From NCBI GenBank assembly GCA_964242335.1, contig CAXTAY010000011.1:38203-102202 (forward strand): a DNA stretch of 64,000 bases, read 5' to 3'. The position numbers were made by a program, and so were the translations under genes. The stretch is from Lichenicoccus sp964242335. GTDB lineage: Bacteria; Pseudomonadota; Alphaproteobacteria; Acetobacterales; Acetobacteraceae. Of the stretch, positions 9,307-18,080 are shown piece after piece. How positions within the stretch are numbered: the stretch's first letter is position 1; every line of letters starts with the position of its first letter. The notes under the pieces were generated by a model that worked only from the letters and a program-made list of their open reading frames with translations, ran no database searches and had not been told where the DNA came from.

Positions 9307-9559
9307 GCGTCGACGACGTGGCCGGAAATGCCGGCGGCCGCGGCGCGGCCCGGCCGGGGCGCCGGCAGGCGTTCGGGTGGTGTGCCGCGTCCGCCGGCCG
9401 AACCGGAATGCCGCATCGCGCGCTCGACCTCCCACCTCGCGCGCTCGATCGCGGCGATGCCACGCTGGGTAGCCGAACCCCCCCGTGGCAGCCAAACGCG
9501 GTGTTTTCACCGCCACCATGAGCGCCGGTTCACGATCGGGCGGCCGGCCGCGGACGAGG

Positions 9560-10483
9560 TCAGGGTGTTCCGTCGCGCTCGTCGTAGAGCCGCTGCGCGA
9601 GCGACGCCTGCTCGACGATCCACGACCTGAACGATGCGATCGCGGCCCGCTTCTCGCCTCCCGCCGGACAGACGAAATGGTAGGCGATCGGCGACGGCAC
9701 CGGGATGTCGAGCAGCTTCACCAGGCGGCCCGATCGCAGCTCGTCGGTGATGTGGGCACTCCTCACCAGTGCCGCGCCCTGGCCGGCGAGGGCGGCCTCG
9801 ATGGTCATGGCGGTATCCGGGAAGCGCGGGCCCGGAGGCAGCACCACGCCTTCCAGCCCGACCTTCTCGAACCAGAGTTCCCAGCGCGGCACGGAGCTCT
9901 TGCCGGATCGCAGTATCAGGGGCAGGCGCAGCATGTCGGCCGGCCGTTCGACCTCGCCGAAGCGCCGGAGCAGGGCTGGGCTCGCCACCGGAAACACGTA
10001 CTCGCGAAGCAGCAGCTCGGCATGCAGCGGATCGTACGGGCCGGCGCCGATGCGGATCGCGACGTCGATGTCCTCGCGGTCGAAGCGCGCGAACTCGTCG
10101 CTGGTGGAGATCCAGACATGCACGGTGGGCGCCGCCGCGGAGAATGCCGGCAGCCGCGGCAGCAGCCATTTCACCGCGAAGGATTGCGTGAGGCTGACCT
10201 TCAGCGGCTCGACCAGGTCCGGGCTGCGCAGGTCGGCGAGCGTCTGTTCCAGCGAGCTCAGGAACTGTCGCACGATCGGCGCCAGGCGCTGACCGGCATC
10301 GGTGAGCGACAGGCGGCGTCCGCGCGTGAACAGCGCCATCCGCCACAGCTCCTCCAGATGGCGAAGCTGATGGCTCACCGCACTCGGCGTGACGTTCAGT
10401 TCCCGGGCGGCCGCAACGAAGCTGCCGTGGCGAGCGGCGGCCTCGAAGGCGCGCAGCGCTGCGGCCGGCGGCAGGACGACCAC
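9560..10483 (-). CDS. LysR family transcriptional regulator, GcvA-like
   Basis: 307 residues with an N-terminal winged helix-turn-helix (about 5-65: LRAFEAAARHGSFVAAAREL, then TPSAVSHQLRHLEE). A periplasmic-binding-like effector domain follows at about 90-295. The opening PPAAALRAFEAAARHGSF is typical of the GcvA-like subgroup, whose members often control amino-acid or beta-lactamase genes. It starts with GTG at 10483 behind a modest GTAGG. No gene is transcribed divergently right beside it, so its target is not obvious from context; the downstream EamA transporter on the same strand is a possible one. Confidence 0.92.
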   Translation of the reverse strand: MVVLPPAAALRAFEAAARHGSFVAAARELNVTPSAVSHQLRHLEELWRMALFTRGRRLSLTDAGQRLAPIVRQFLSSLEQTLADLRSPDLVEPLKVSLTQSFAVKWLLPRLPAFSAAAPTVHVWISTSDEFARFDREDIDVAIRIGAGPYDPLHAELLLREYVFPVASPALLRRFGEVERPADMLRLPLILRSGKSSVPRWELWFEKVGLEGVVLPPGPRFPDTAMTIEAALAGQGAALVRSAHITDELRSGRLVKLLDIPVPSPIAYHFVCPAGGEKRAAIASFRSWIVEQASLAQRLYDERDGTP

Positions 10484-10551
10484 GCTGCGCCTACGTCAGG
10501 CCCCGGCGCCCGAGGATCCGTGCGTCGCCGCACCGTCGCGGGCGATCCGGA

Positions 10552-10911
10552 TCATCCGACGCGGCCGGCGGCGCGCGCGGTGTCGGTGGGGCAGGAGCAG
10601 CGCGAACCGACCGTCAGCGGCCGCCTGAGCGGACAGACATAGGCGCCGGCGTAGCACCGTCCGGGAGGCGCGGCGTACGGCGGCGGTGCCGCGTAGACGA
10701 CGGGCGGCGGCGCATAGAATACCGGTGCCGGTGCGAAGACCACCCGGGGGCCGTAGAAGGGGGCGAACGGATAGACCGGCGCGAACACCGGGAAGCCGAA
10801 ACCGAAGCCTATGAACCCGTAGGCCCTGGCGGGATGCATCGGCGACAGCAGCAGGATGCCGGTGGCGATGACAGTGGCGAGCGTGCGGCGGCGGAAGAAG
10901 CGAGAGGGCAT
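10552..10911 (-). CDS. Small secreted Tyr/Pro/Ala-rich protein with a C-terminal Cys motif
   Basis: 119 residues behind a strong AAGGAGG nine bases before the ATG. An N-terminal signal peptide (basic start, LATVIATGILLLSPM, cleavage near ARA) leads to a low-complexity FGFGF/PVYPF/APPPVVYAAPPP middle. The C-terminal stretch has four cysteines in the pattern Cys-x5-Val-Cys-Pro-Leu, then Cys-Ser-Cys. I recall similar short exported proteins with a CYAG...VCPL...CSC tail in related alphaproteobacteria, but none with an established role. It probably lies in the cell envelope. The nearest gene downstream on the same strand is the LysR regulator. Confidence 0.75.
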   Translation of the reverse strand: MPSRFFRRRTLATVIATGILLLSPMHPARAYGFIGFGFGFPVFAPVYPFAPFYGPRVVFAPAPVFYAPPPVVYAAPPPYAAPPGRCYAGAYVCPLRRPLTVGSRCSCPTDTARAAGRVG

Positions 10912-11036
10912 GACCCGAGACCTCCTTGAGACAGCACAGGAAGTGATCCTCGCCGGGTCCGGGTTGCACCTCGCTGCGCTATTTCAGCATCGAATGGCGA
11001 TCCCGCGCCGCGCCTCGATTCCGACGGGACGAAGAC

Positions 11037-11141
11037 AGGCAGGGGGCTTCGCCTCTTGACCCCACCAGAGGCGCAGCCCCTGAGATCCAGTAGGGGTCTG
11101 GGGCCGCTGGCCCCAGCGGGTCAAGGGCAGAGCCCTTGCCT
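11037..11141. repeat. Hairpin-rich intergenic palindrome (REP-like), likely terminator region of the ABC operon
   Basis: The 105-base stretch is an imperfect nested palindrome. The outer arms AGGCAGGGGGC (from 11037) and GCCCTTGCCT (11132-11141) pair. Inside, CTTGACCC (11055-11062) pairs with GGGTCAAG (11118-11125). Two tight hairpins, GGGGCC-GCT-GGCCCC (11100-11114) and CAAGGGC-AGA-GCCCTTG (11122-11138), sit within it. It lies 22 bases beyond the last gene of the ABC importer operon, so it could end that transcript. I recall similar GGGGC/CTTGACCC elements repeated between genes in related genomes, but only one copy is in this window. Confidence 0.6.
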
Positions 11142-11163
11142 GCTCTTCCCCGGCGTCCAGCGC

Positions 11164-12069
11164 CTACGGCTCGGGCCGCAGCGGACGGCCGATCGACGCC
11201 GGCAGTTTCGCCGAGCGCCCCACCAGGGCCAGCACGGCGAGCGCGATGAGATAGGGCGTCATCTGCAGCAGGTAGGGGTTGGCGCCGAGGCCGGCCGCCT
11301 CCAGGTGCAGCTCGAAGGCTTCGGCGCCGCCGAACACCAGGCAGGCGAGCGCGGCGCCGAAGGGTGTCCAGCGCCCGACGATCAGGGAGGCGAGGGCGAG
11401 GTAGCCGCGGCCGCCGGTCATGCCGTCGGTGAAACCGCCGAGCTGCTGCAACGACAGCACCGCGCCGCCGAGACCTGCGATCGCACTCCCCGCGATCACC
11501 GCGACCATCCGTATGCGCAGCGGGTCGAGGCCTGCGGCGAACACCGCGGCAGGATGCTCGCCGGTGGCGCGCAGCGCGAGCCCGGCCCGGCTGTGGCGAA
11601 GAAACAGCGTCAGCACGACGCAGCCCAGCAGCGCCAGCCAGGTCAGCGGCGGCTGCACGAACAGCGGTCCCACCACGGCGAGCCGGTCCAGGCCGAAGAT
11701 CGGCCACGCGGCCAGCGGCACCAGCCGCATCGACCCTGCATGACCGGGAGAGACCAGCCGCAGCACGGTGCTGGTGCCTCCGAGGGCGACGATGTTGGCC
11801 GAGAGGCCGGTCACCATGTTGTCGGCGCGACAGCGCACCGCGACGAGTGCCACCAGGCAGCCGATCAGCGCACCGCCGAGCAGCGAGGCCAGCACGCCCA
11901 AAGCGGCCGCGCCGGTTTCCCAGGTCGCCAGCACCGCGGCGAAGGCACCCGACAGCATCATGCCCTCCAGTGCCACGGCGAACACGCCGGCGCGTTCGCA
12001 GAGCAGGCCGCCCAGTGCGGCGAGCAGCAGCGGCGTGCCGATGCGGATCGAGGCCGCGAGCAGATCCAT
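11164..12069 (-). CDS. ABC transporter permease (nucleoside/BMP-type importer, NupC/YufQ-like)
   Basis: 301 residues, strongly hydrophobic with about eight to ten membrane segments, in the BPD_transp_2 family. The opening IRIGTPLLLAALGGLLCERAG and then ALEGMMLSGAF is the signature of permease B in BMP-linked nucleoside importers. A cytoplasmic coupling region (LRATGEHPAAVFAAGLDPLR) has the EAA-like Gly pattern. It starts nine bases after the stop of the first permease gene and is the last gene of a five-gene minus-strand operon. It would form the heterodimeric membrane channel with its neighbour. The substrate is probably a nucleoside or purine, by family. Confidence 0.9.
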   Translation of the reverse strand: MDLLAASIRIGTPLLLAALGGLLCERAGVFAVALEGMMLSGAFAAVLATWETGAAALGVLASLLGGALIGCLVALVAVRCRADNMVTGLSANIVALGGTSTVLRLVSPGHAGSMRLVPLAAWPIFGLDRLAVVGPLFVQPPLTWLALLGCVVLTLFLRHSRAGLALRATGEHPAAVFAAGLDPLRIRMVAVIAGSAIAGLGGAVLSLQQLGGFTDGMTGGRGYLALASLIVGRWTPFGAALACLVFGGAEAFELHLEAAGLGANPYLLQMTPYLIALAVLALVGRSAKLPASIGRPLRPEP

Positions 12070-12078
12070 GCGCGACCG

Positions 12079-13062
12079 TCAGATCCGGCCGCGCCGCGCC
12101 GTGGCGGCGAGAACCAGCAGCACGGTCAGCCCCTCCAGCACCGTCACCAGCGAGGACGGCAGGCCGGTCTGACGCTGCATCGCCTGGGCCGCGGTCTCCA
12201 GGAAGCCCACGAACAGTGCCGCGGGCACCACGGCGAGCGGTTCGAGCAGTCCGAGCAGCGCCACCGTCACCGCGCGGAAGCCGAACCCGAGCGAGAAGCC
12301 TTCGACCAGCCGACGGTGCAGTCCGAGCGCCTCCACCGCACCGCCGAGCCCCGCCAGCCCGCCGGCCAGCAGCATGACGCACGCGGTCAGGCGCTTCACG
12401 CCGAAGCCCGCATAGCGGCAGGCTCGCGGCGAGGATCCGAGCACGCGCAGGCCGAAACCGAACCGGGTTCGCCACAACAGCAGCGAGCCGAGGATGGCGG
12501 CAGCCAGGGCGAGCAGGAAGCCGAGATGCGCGCCGAGTCCCGGCAGGCGCGGCAGGCGTGCCGCGCGCGGGATCGGCGGGGTCTGCAGGAAGCCGGCGCC
12601 GGGTTCGCCGAGATCGCCGGCGAGCAGCAGCTGCACCAGCAGCAGGGCGACGAAGTTCAGCAGCAGGGTCGCCAGCACCTCGTGCACGCCGCGTGCGAGG
12701 TGCAGGAACGCGGCGAGCCCGGCCCAGCCGGCGCCGGCCAGCATGCCGACGCCCAATGCCAGCGGGATCGCCAGCAGTGGGTCGCGCACCGGCCAGGCGA
12801 GCGAAGCGGCGACCGCACCCAGGCCGCCGACGGCGATCTGGCCTTCCGCGCCGATGTTGATCACGGCGGCGCGGAAGCAGAGGGCGACGCCGATGCCGCC
12901 GAGCAGATAGGGCGTGCTGCGGTCCAGCGCCGCCGCCGCCGACCGCCCGCCCAGGGCCAGCGGCAGGGCCAGCAGCAGGGTGACGAGCAGGCTTGCGGCG
13001 AGGCCGTAGAGCAGGGCGACCGAGGCGCGACGGCGGATCACGCGGGCGCGCCGGACATCCAC
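12079..13062 (-). CDS. ABC transporter permease (nucleoside/BMP-type importer, NupB/YufP-like)
   Basis: 327 residues with about nine membrane segments, BPD_transp_2 family. NIGAEGQIAVGGLGA and FLHLARGVHEVLATLLLNFV are the conserved motifs of permease A in BMP-type importers, and LRVLGSSPRACRYAGFGVKR is the coupling helix region. It pairs with the downstream permease. The ATG at 13062 would overlap the ATPase gene by 25 bases. A GTG at 13041 would give a neat GTGA overlap with that gene's stop and could be the true start; neither has a strong ribosome site. Confidence 0.9.
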   Translation of the reverse strand: MDVRRARVIRRRASVALLYGLAASLLVTLLLALPLALGGRSAAAALDRSTPYLLGGIGVALCFRAAVINIGAEGQIAVGGLGAVAASLAWPVRDPLLAIPLALGVGMLAGAGWAGLAAFLHLARGVHEVLATLLLNFVALLLVQLLLAGDLGEPGAGFLQTPPIPRAARLPRLPGLGAHLGFLLALAAAILGSLLLWRTRFGFGLRVLGSSPRACRYAGFGVKRLTACVMLLAGGLAGLGGAVEALGLHRRLVEGFSLGFGFRAVTVALLGLLEPLAVVPAALFVGFLETAAQAMQRQTGLPSSLVTVLEGLTVLLVLAATARRGRI

Positions 13063-14564
13063 AGGCCGAGCCGGGTCGCATCGACCGCATCGCGGCTCGT
13101 CAGGCCCACGAAGCGGCCGCCGAACAGCACCGCGACGCGGTCCGACACCGACAGCACCTCCTCCAGCTCGGAGGAGACGTAGAGGATCGCAGCGCCATCG
13201 TCGCGCAAGGCGTGGATCTGACGCAGCACGAACGCGGTGGCGGCCGGGTCCAGGCCCCAGGCGGGCTGATGGGCGATCAGCACCGACGGCCGGCGACCGA
13301 GCTCGCGGGCGAGCACGATCTTCTGCTGGTTGCCGCCGGAGAGTGTGGCGACCACGATGCCGGGACCGCCGGCACGGATGTCGAAATGCGCCATCAGCCG
13401 TCGCGCGGCGGCCGCACCGACCGGCCCGCGCCGGGCCCTCGCAGGCGCGCCGTCCCGGCGCAGTGTCAGGTTCTCGGCGATGCTCATCTGCGGCACCAGG
13501 GATACCTGCGCCCGATCGGCCGGGCAGTAGGCGATCCCGGCGCGGATCCGTGCCGCCACCGAGCGGCGCGTGATGTCGCGCCCGTCCAGCGTGATCCGGC
13601 CGCCGGCGGCGGCGCGCGATCCGGCGAGCGTCTCGACCAGCTCGAGCTGTCCGTTGCCGTCGACGCCGACCACGCCCAGCACCTCGCCGCCGCGCAGCTC
13701 GAAATCGATCCCGGCCAGCGCCGGCCCGACCAGGGCGCTGGCCGCGAGCCGGACCGGACGGCCGCGAGGCTCGTCTCGCGGTGGCTGCGGCGCGGCCGGC
13801 ACCCGGATCGCGGTGCCGATCATCGCGCGCGCCAGGCTCTCGCGGGAAGCGCCCCCGGCCGGCATGGCCGCGACCCGGCGGCCCGCGCGAAGCACCACGA
13901 CCTCGTCGCAGATCGCCAGCACCTCGGGCAGCTTGTGCGTGATGAAGACGATCCCGGTTCCGGCGTCGCGCAGGCTGCGCAGCACCGCGAGCAGGCTGTC
14001 CACTTCCGCCTGCGCCAAGTTGGAGGTGGGTTCGTCGAGGATCAGCAGGTCGGCGCCCCGCAGGATCGCCTTGAGGATCTCGACGCGCTGCCTGCGGCCG
14101 AGCGGCAGGTCGGAGATGCGCGTCTCGGGGTCGAGACCGAGCCCGAAGCGCGCGCTGGTCTCCCGCACCAGCGCCGCGATCCTTCGCCGTTGCAGGATGC
14201 GCCCGGCGTCGCGCCAGCCGAGCATGACGTTCTCCAGCACGCTCAGCGCTTCCACCAGGGCGAAGTGCTGGTGGATCATCGCGATCCCGACGGCGATCGC
14301 GTCCGCCGGACGATGCGCCGATAGCGGCCGACCCTTGAAGACGATGCTGCCGCTGTCGGGCCGGACGATGCCGAACAGCAGCTTCATCAGCGTGCTCTTG
14401 CCGGATCCGTTCTCGCCCAGCAGCCCCACCACCTGTCCGGCGCGTACATCGAGATCGACGCCGTCATTGGCGACCACATCGCCGAACCGCTTGACGATGC
14501 CGCGCATCTCGAGCATCGGCGGCACGCGGTGCGCCGCGACGTCAGCGTCCGGAGCGGGCGTCAT
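13038..14564 (-). CDS. ABC transporter ATP-binding protein with two ABC domains (nucleoside/BMP-type importer)
   Basis: 508 residues with tandem ABC cassettes. The first has a complete Walker A (GENGSGKST), the family signature LPLGRRQRVEI in place of LSGGQ, and Walker B LLILDEPTSNL. The second has the degenerate Walker A usual for these proteins (GVDGNGQLEL), a normal LSGGNQQ signature and a divergent Walker B (VLIAHQPAWGLD). So only one site is likely to turn over ATP normally. It overlaps the binding-protein gene by 23 bases and the first permease by 25, fitting coupled translation. It energises import by the two permeases. Confidence 0.94.
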   Translation of the reverse strand: MTPAPDADVAAHRVPPMLEMRGIVKRFGDVVANDGVDLDVRAGQVVGLLGENGSGKSTLMKLLFGIVRPDSGSIVFKGRPLSAHRPADAIAVGIAMIHQHFALVEALSVLENVMLGWRDAGRILQRRRIAALVRETSARFGLGLDPETRISDLPLGRRQRVEILKAILRGADLLILDEPTSNLAQAEVDSLLAVLRSLRDAGTGIVFITHKLPEVLAICDEVVVLRAGRRVAAMPAGGASRESLARAMIGTAIRVPAAPQPPRDEPRGRPVRLAASALVGPALAGIDFELRGGEVLGVVGVDGNGQLELVETLAGSRAAAGGRITLDGRDITRRSVAARIRAGIAYCPADRAQVSLVPQMSIAENLTLRRDGAPARARRGPVGAAAARRLMAHFDIRAGGPGIVVATLSGGNQQKIVLARELGRRPSVLIAHQPAWGLDPAATAFVLRQIHALRDDGAAILYVSSELEEVLSVSDRVAVLFGGRFVGLTSRDAVDATRLGLWMSGAPA

Positions 14565-15546
14565 GGCGGGTGGGCGTGATCACCAGCGCGCGGGTGGCGA
14601 AGCGATGTTCGACGCCGTGCAGTTCCGTCACCACCGCAGCCGGCACCGCCGGGTTGAACGGTGCGCCGGCCGCATAGCGCAGCGAGGCGCCGGTCACCGG
14701 CGGCGTGTCGTAGCCGTACTGGGTGAAGCTGGCGGTCCGCTTGCCCGCACGTACCTGGTCGGCGACGGTTCCGAACATCGCCGGCCAGTCCTCGATGATG
14801 TTGGTCAGCACCGCCTGTGGGGCGGCATGGCTGTCGTCCAGCGACCGGCCGGTGACGAACACGCCCTTCTCGCGCGCGGCCTCGATCAGCCCGGATTGCG
14901 CAGCGTTCAGCTTGCCGGTCAGGACATCGTTGCCGTCGCCGATCAAGGCGAGTGCCGCCTCCTTGGCAGAGGCGGCGTCCTCCATGTCCTTGACGTAGAG
15001 GATGGTGACCTTGGCACCCTCCCTGGTGGCGCAGATGCGGAATCCTCCCGCCTGCGCGGTGATGTTGGGAACCCCCTCCAGGCCGTAGACCCCGGCCACC
15101 TTGCCGGTCCTGCTCATGCGCGCCGCCAGGATCCCCAGCTCGCAGCCGAACTGCGCGTTGTTCCAGTCGATCGACATCACGTTGGAGCCGGCACCTGCGT
15201 TGCCTGACGTCACGATGAACTGGGTGTGCGGGTAGTCCGGGGCGACGTCCTCCATCGCCGACATGAAGCGTCCCGAGTGACCGACCACGATGCTGTAGCC
15301 GCGTCCGGCGTAGTCGCGCAGCGCCTGCTCCTCGTCGGCGTCGGCGACGTTCTCGGAGTAGGCGATCTGCAAGCCGTGCCCCTTGAGGCTCTGCAGGATC
15401 GTGTAGCCGAGCGCGTTCCAGCTATGGTCGTTGATGCTGCCCGGCAGCAGGATCGCCGCCTTCCCGGGATCTTCCGCCTGCGCCGCACCGGCGATCGGCG
15501 CGAGTGCCAGCGTCGCCCGGCACGCGAGCATCAGCGCCTTGAGCAT
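14542..15546 (-). CDS. BMP family ABC transporter substrate-binding protein
   Basis: 334 residues. A signal peptide (MLKALMLACRATLALAPIAGAAQA) leads to a BMP/PnrA-like domain: ILLPGSINDHSWNALGYTI, VGHSGRFMSAMEDVAPDYP and VYGLEGVPNITAQAGGF are family patterns. There is no lipobox cysteine, so it should be a free periplasmic protein, as usual in Gram-negatives. Family members bind nucleosides, purines or related ligands. GGAG/GAGAG lies about nine bases before the ATG. It follows the DUF3891 gene by 49 bases and overlaps the ATPase gene, so the importer is expressed as a unit. Confidence 0.92.
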   Translation of the reverse strand: MLKALMLACRATLALAPIAGAAQAEDPGKAAILLPGSINDHSWNALGYTILQSLKGHGLQIAYSENVADADEEQALRDYAGRGYSIVVGHSGRFMSAMEDVAPDYPHTQFIVTSGNAGAGSNVMSIDWNNAQFGCELGILAARMSRTGKVAGVYGLEGVPNITAQAGGFRICATREGAKVTILYVKDMEDAASAKEAALALIGDGNDVLTGKLNAAQSGLIEAAREKGVFVTGRSLDDSHAAPQAVLTNIIEDWPAMFGTVADQVRAGKRTASFTQYGYDTPPVTGASLRYAAGAPFNPAVPAAVVTELHGVEHRFATRALVITPTRHDARSGR

Positions 15547-15595
15547 GGTCGTGTTCTCTCCACTCCGGCGCAGCTGCGGTGCAATCACCGTGCCA

Positions 15596-16372
15596 TCAAT
15601 CCGGTGCGAGCAGCGCCTCGAACGATACGCGTTCCGGTGAGGCGAGCCAGCCTCGCATCGCCGTCGCGTCGGCGAAGCGACCTGGCGGCGGCAGGCGGCG
15701 CGCCTGACCGTGCACCTGCACGGCGTCGCCGCGGAACGGCCAGGGAGACAGCACGAACCTGCCCGGATGCGTCGCATCCCCGGTCAACTGCACGCGGCCG
15801 ATGCGACCCGCGCGATCCGGCACGTGCAGGGTCAAGGGCGGCTTCAGCTCGCCGCAGAGTGCCAGCGACAGGGTGTCGGCGAAGGCGAGCAGCGCCGTGT
15901 CGCGGTCCAGGGTGGCCGCGTCGATGCCGAGCGCCTTCGTCCAGGCGGCCTCGACCGGCGCCTGCGTCTGCAGGAACAGGGCCGCCGCCGCCGCATCGGC
16001 TTCGGCCAGCCGGTGGCGATCGGTGAAGCGGCGATAGATCACCCCGCCATGGCGGGAGATCAGCAGGGCGACGCGCGTGCCCCAGGCGCAGAGTGCCTGC
16101 TCCACGCCGCGCCTCCACATCGGGGCATGGATCTGCGCACCGACGTCACGGAACAGATGCGGCCGACCGCTCACCGTATCGAAGCTCGGCGCCGTTTCCC
16201 AGTCCAGCCAGCCGATATCGTGCTGCTCGGTCGCGAGCAGCAGCGACTCGTCGAGCTCGTGCGCCCAGGCTCGGAGGATCTGTCCGGAGATCCAGGCGTG
16301 GGTGAGCTGGCTGATCGCCAGGCAGGACTCGCGGTCGTCACGGAACAGCATCACCGCACGGTAGGACATCAT
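15596..16372 (-). CDS. DUF3891 family protein at the head of the BMP importer operon
   Basis: About 258 residues matching the DUF3891 pattern: ISQLTHAWISGQ, AWAHE, TEQHDIGWLDWE, DTVSGRPHLFRDV and LLISRHGGVIY. The spaced His/Asp residues resemble an HD-type metal site, so a hydrolase is plausible, but no member's activity is known to me. Several ATGs are possible (16390, 16372, 16351). The first leaves only seven bases to the divergent glycosyltransferase gene. The last best matches the family, whose members begin about ten residues before the ISQ/HA motif. Its position ahead of the importer suggests a role linked to the imported compound. Confidence 0.75.
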   Translation of the reverse strand: MMSYRAVMLFRDDRESCLAISQLTHAWISGQILRAWAHELDESLLLATEQHDIGWLDWETAPSFDTVSGRPHLFRDVGAQIHAPMWRRGVEQALCAWGTRVALLISRHGGVIYRRFTDRHRLAEADAAAAALFLQTQAPVEAAWTKALGIDAATLDRDTALLAFADTLSLALCGELKPPLTLHVPDRAGRIGRVQLTGDATHPGRFVLSPWPFRGDAVQVHGQARRLPPPGRFADATAMRGWLASPERVSFEALLAPD

Positions 16373-16397
16373 CGCACGCATCGACCACATCGCTCGC

Positions 16398-17993
16398 GTG
16401 GCCTATGCAGGCGGCCATAGGACGACGGGTGCGACGCTGCGGCGGATCTCGATACGGTTTGGGCGGCGCGTCATACGACGGCTCGATCGATCGCCGGGGT
16501 GCTCGCAGTGGGCGCTGATCGGCGTCTGCGTCCTGGCCTTCGCACTGCGCTTCGGGTTCGCCGTCGCCATGCCCACGATCGAGCGCCCCGACGAGCTGTT
16601 CCAGAACATCGAGCCGGCATACCGGATGTGGTCGGGTCACGGCACCGTCACCTGGGAGTGGCGCGCCGGCATACGCTCGCCGGTGTTCCCGGGGTTCCTG
16701 GCCGTGCTGATCGCGGCGGCGTCCGCCCTGGGGGCGGGACCGGCCGGCTATCTCGCCGTGATCCGGGCCGCGATGTCGGCCCTGTCCACCGCGGTGGTGG
16801 CGATGTCGTTCGGCGCCGGCCGGCGCTGCTTCGGACTGCCGGGGGCGCTCTCCTGCGCGCTGCTCTGCGCGGTGTGGCCGGACCTGGTGTATTTCGGCTC
16901 CAAGCCGCTGGGCGAGGTGCAGGGCGGCAACCTGCTCGCGATCGCCGCATTCGGCCTGGTCGGGATCGGCGGCGCCGGCGCGGGCGGCGATGCCGCATCC
17001 CGCACCAGGCTGCTCGGCGTCGGCGCCGCACTCGGCCTCGCGTTCTGCCTGCGCGGTCAGCTGGCGCCCGCGATCGCGGTGGTGGGTGCCTGGGCGGCCT
17101 GTCGCACGCCGCGCCGTCAGCTGACCTGGCTCATGACGGGAGCCGGCGCGCCCCTGCTGGCGCTGGGTGCGGCGGACTGGGCCTTCTACGGCGTGCCGTT
17201 CCGCTCCGTCTGGGGCAATCTCGAGCTCAACGCGCTGCAGCACGTCAGCCGCGAGTTCGGCACCAGCCCGCGCCTCTGGTACTGCAGGGATCTGCTGCTG
17301 AGGTGGGGTGCGGCCGTCGTCCCGGTCGCGGTCGCCGCGTGCTCGGGTCTGCGCGCGGCCCCGCTGCTCGGTCTGGTCGTGCTGCTCGTCGTGCTGCCGC
17401 ACAGCCTCGTCGCCCACAAGGAGCTCAGCTTCGTTCATGCCGCCGTGGCGCCGACGCTGGTCCTCGCCGGTCTCGGCACCGGCCGGTGGATCGGCGCGTG
17501 GACATCACCGACGACTCGCCTGGCGCGGCGGGCGATGACGGCGAGCCTGCTCGGATGCTGGGTCGCGACCGCAGCGGCGACCGGCCGGCACGCCGGCTTC
17601 CGGCCGCTCTGGACCCGCGACCGCGCCGATCTGCAGGCGATGGCGTCGTTGCGGCAGGATGCCGCGCTGTGCGGGCTCGGGCTGCGCTGGCCGCAGCGAT
17701 GGTTCTGGAGCGGAAGCGACGCGCTGCTCGGGCGGCCGATCCCGATCTACGCGTTCGGCAGCGCTACGGGCACCCGGCGGGTCGAGCCGGCGATCAGTGC
17801 CGCGATCGGCGGCGCGGACGTGGCCGACGGCCTGCGCGGCTTCGTCGTGACGCGGTGCTGGTCCGACAGGGACGGCACGGTCTGCCTGGCCCAGGCGGCG
17901 CACAAGCGCTGCATCGCCGATCCTGGCTTCGACCTGAACAGCGTGGCGGAGCTCGGCCGCCCCGGCACCGAGCATGGCGCCGACGCGCGCTGA
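16398..17993 (+). CDS. GT22 (Alg9/PIG-B-like) multi-pass mannosyltransferase homologue
   Basis: 531 residues with about ten membrane helices. After the first helix (about 38-58) comes RPDELFQNIEPAYRMWSGHG and TWEWRAGIRSPVFPG. This reproduces the GT22 signature (HPDE-FQ, E-h, G-TWEW, RS). A later AHKELSFVHAAVAP matches the family's HKE-RF motif. GT22 enzymes use polyprenyl-phosphate-mannose, and the Asp-Glu after the first helix is the catalytic acid pair; here the usual His before Pro-Asp-Glu is Arg. The start is a GTG at 16398 because no other start codon precedes the first helix. It converges on the TPR transferase gene. Donor and acceptor are inferred by family only. Confidence 0.78.
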   Translation: MAYAGGHRTTGATLRRISIRFGRRVIRRLDRSPGCSQWALIGVCVLAFALRFGFAVAMPTIERPDELFQNIEPAYRMWSGHGTVTWEWRAGIRSPVFPGFLAVLIAAASALGAGPAGYLAVIRAAMSALSTAVVAMSFGAGRRCFGLPGALSCALLCAVWPDLVYFGSKPLGEVQGGNLLAIAAFGLVGIGGAGAGGDAASRTRLLGVGAALGLAFCLRGQLAPAIAVVGAWAACRTPRRQLTWLMTGAGAPLLALGAADWAFYGVPFRSVWGNLELNALQHVSREFGTSPRLWYCRDLLLRWGAAVVPVAVAACSGLRAAPLLGLVVLLVVLPHSLVAHKELSFVHAAVAPTLVLAGLGTGRWIGAWTSPTTRLARRAMTASLLGCWVATAAATGRHAGFRPLWTRDRADLQAMASLRQDAALCGLGLRWPQRWFWSGSDALLGRPIPIYAFGSATGTRRVEPAISAAIGGADVADGLRGFVVTRCWSDRDGTVCLAQAAHKRCIADPGFDLNSVAELGRPGTEHGADAR

Positions 17994-18080
17994 TGCCTTC
18001 CTCGACCGTCGCGCCAGGGCGGGATCTCGCGAGTGGCGGCACGGCACCATGACGGTATCCGCGACGACCGCCGGCGACCC

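Noticed and set aside
13330..13700. Degenerate second Walker A in the importer ATPase as evidence of a broken gene
   Set aside because: A divergent second site is normal in this family of double ABC proteins.
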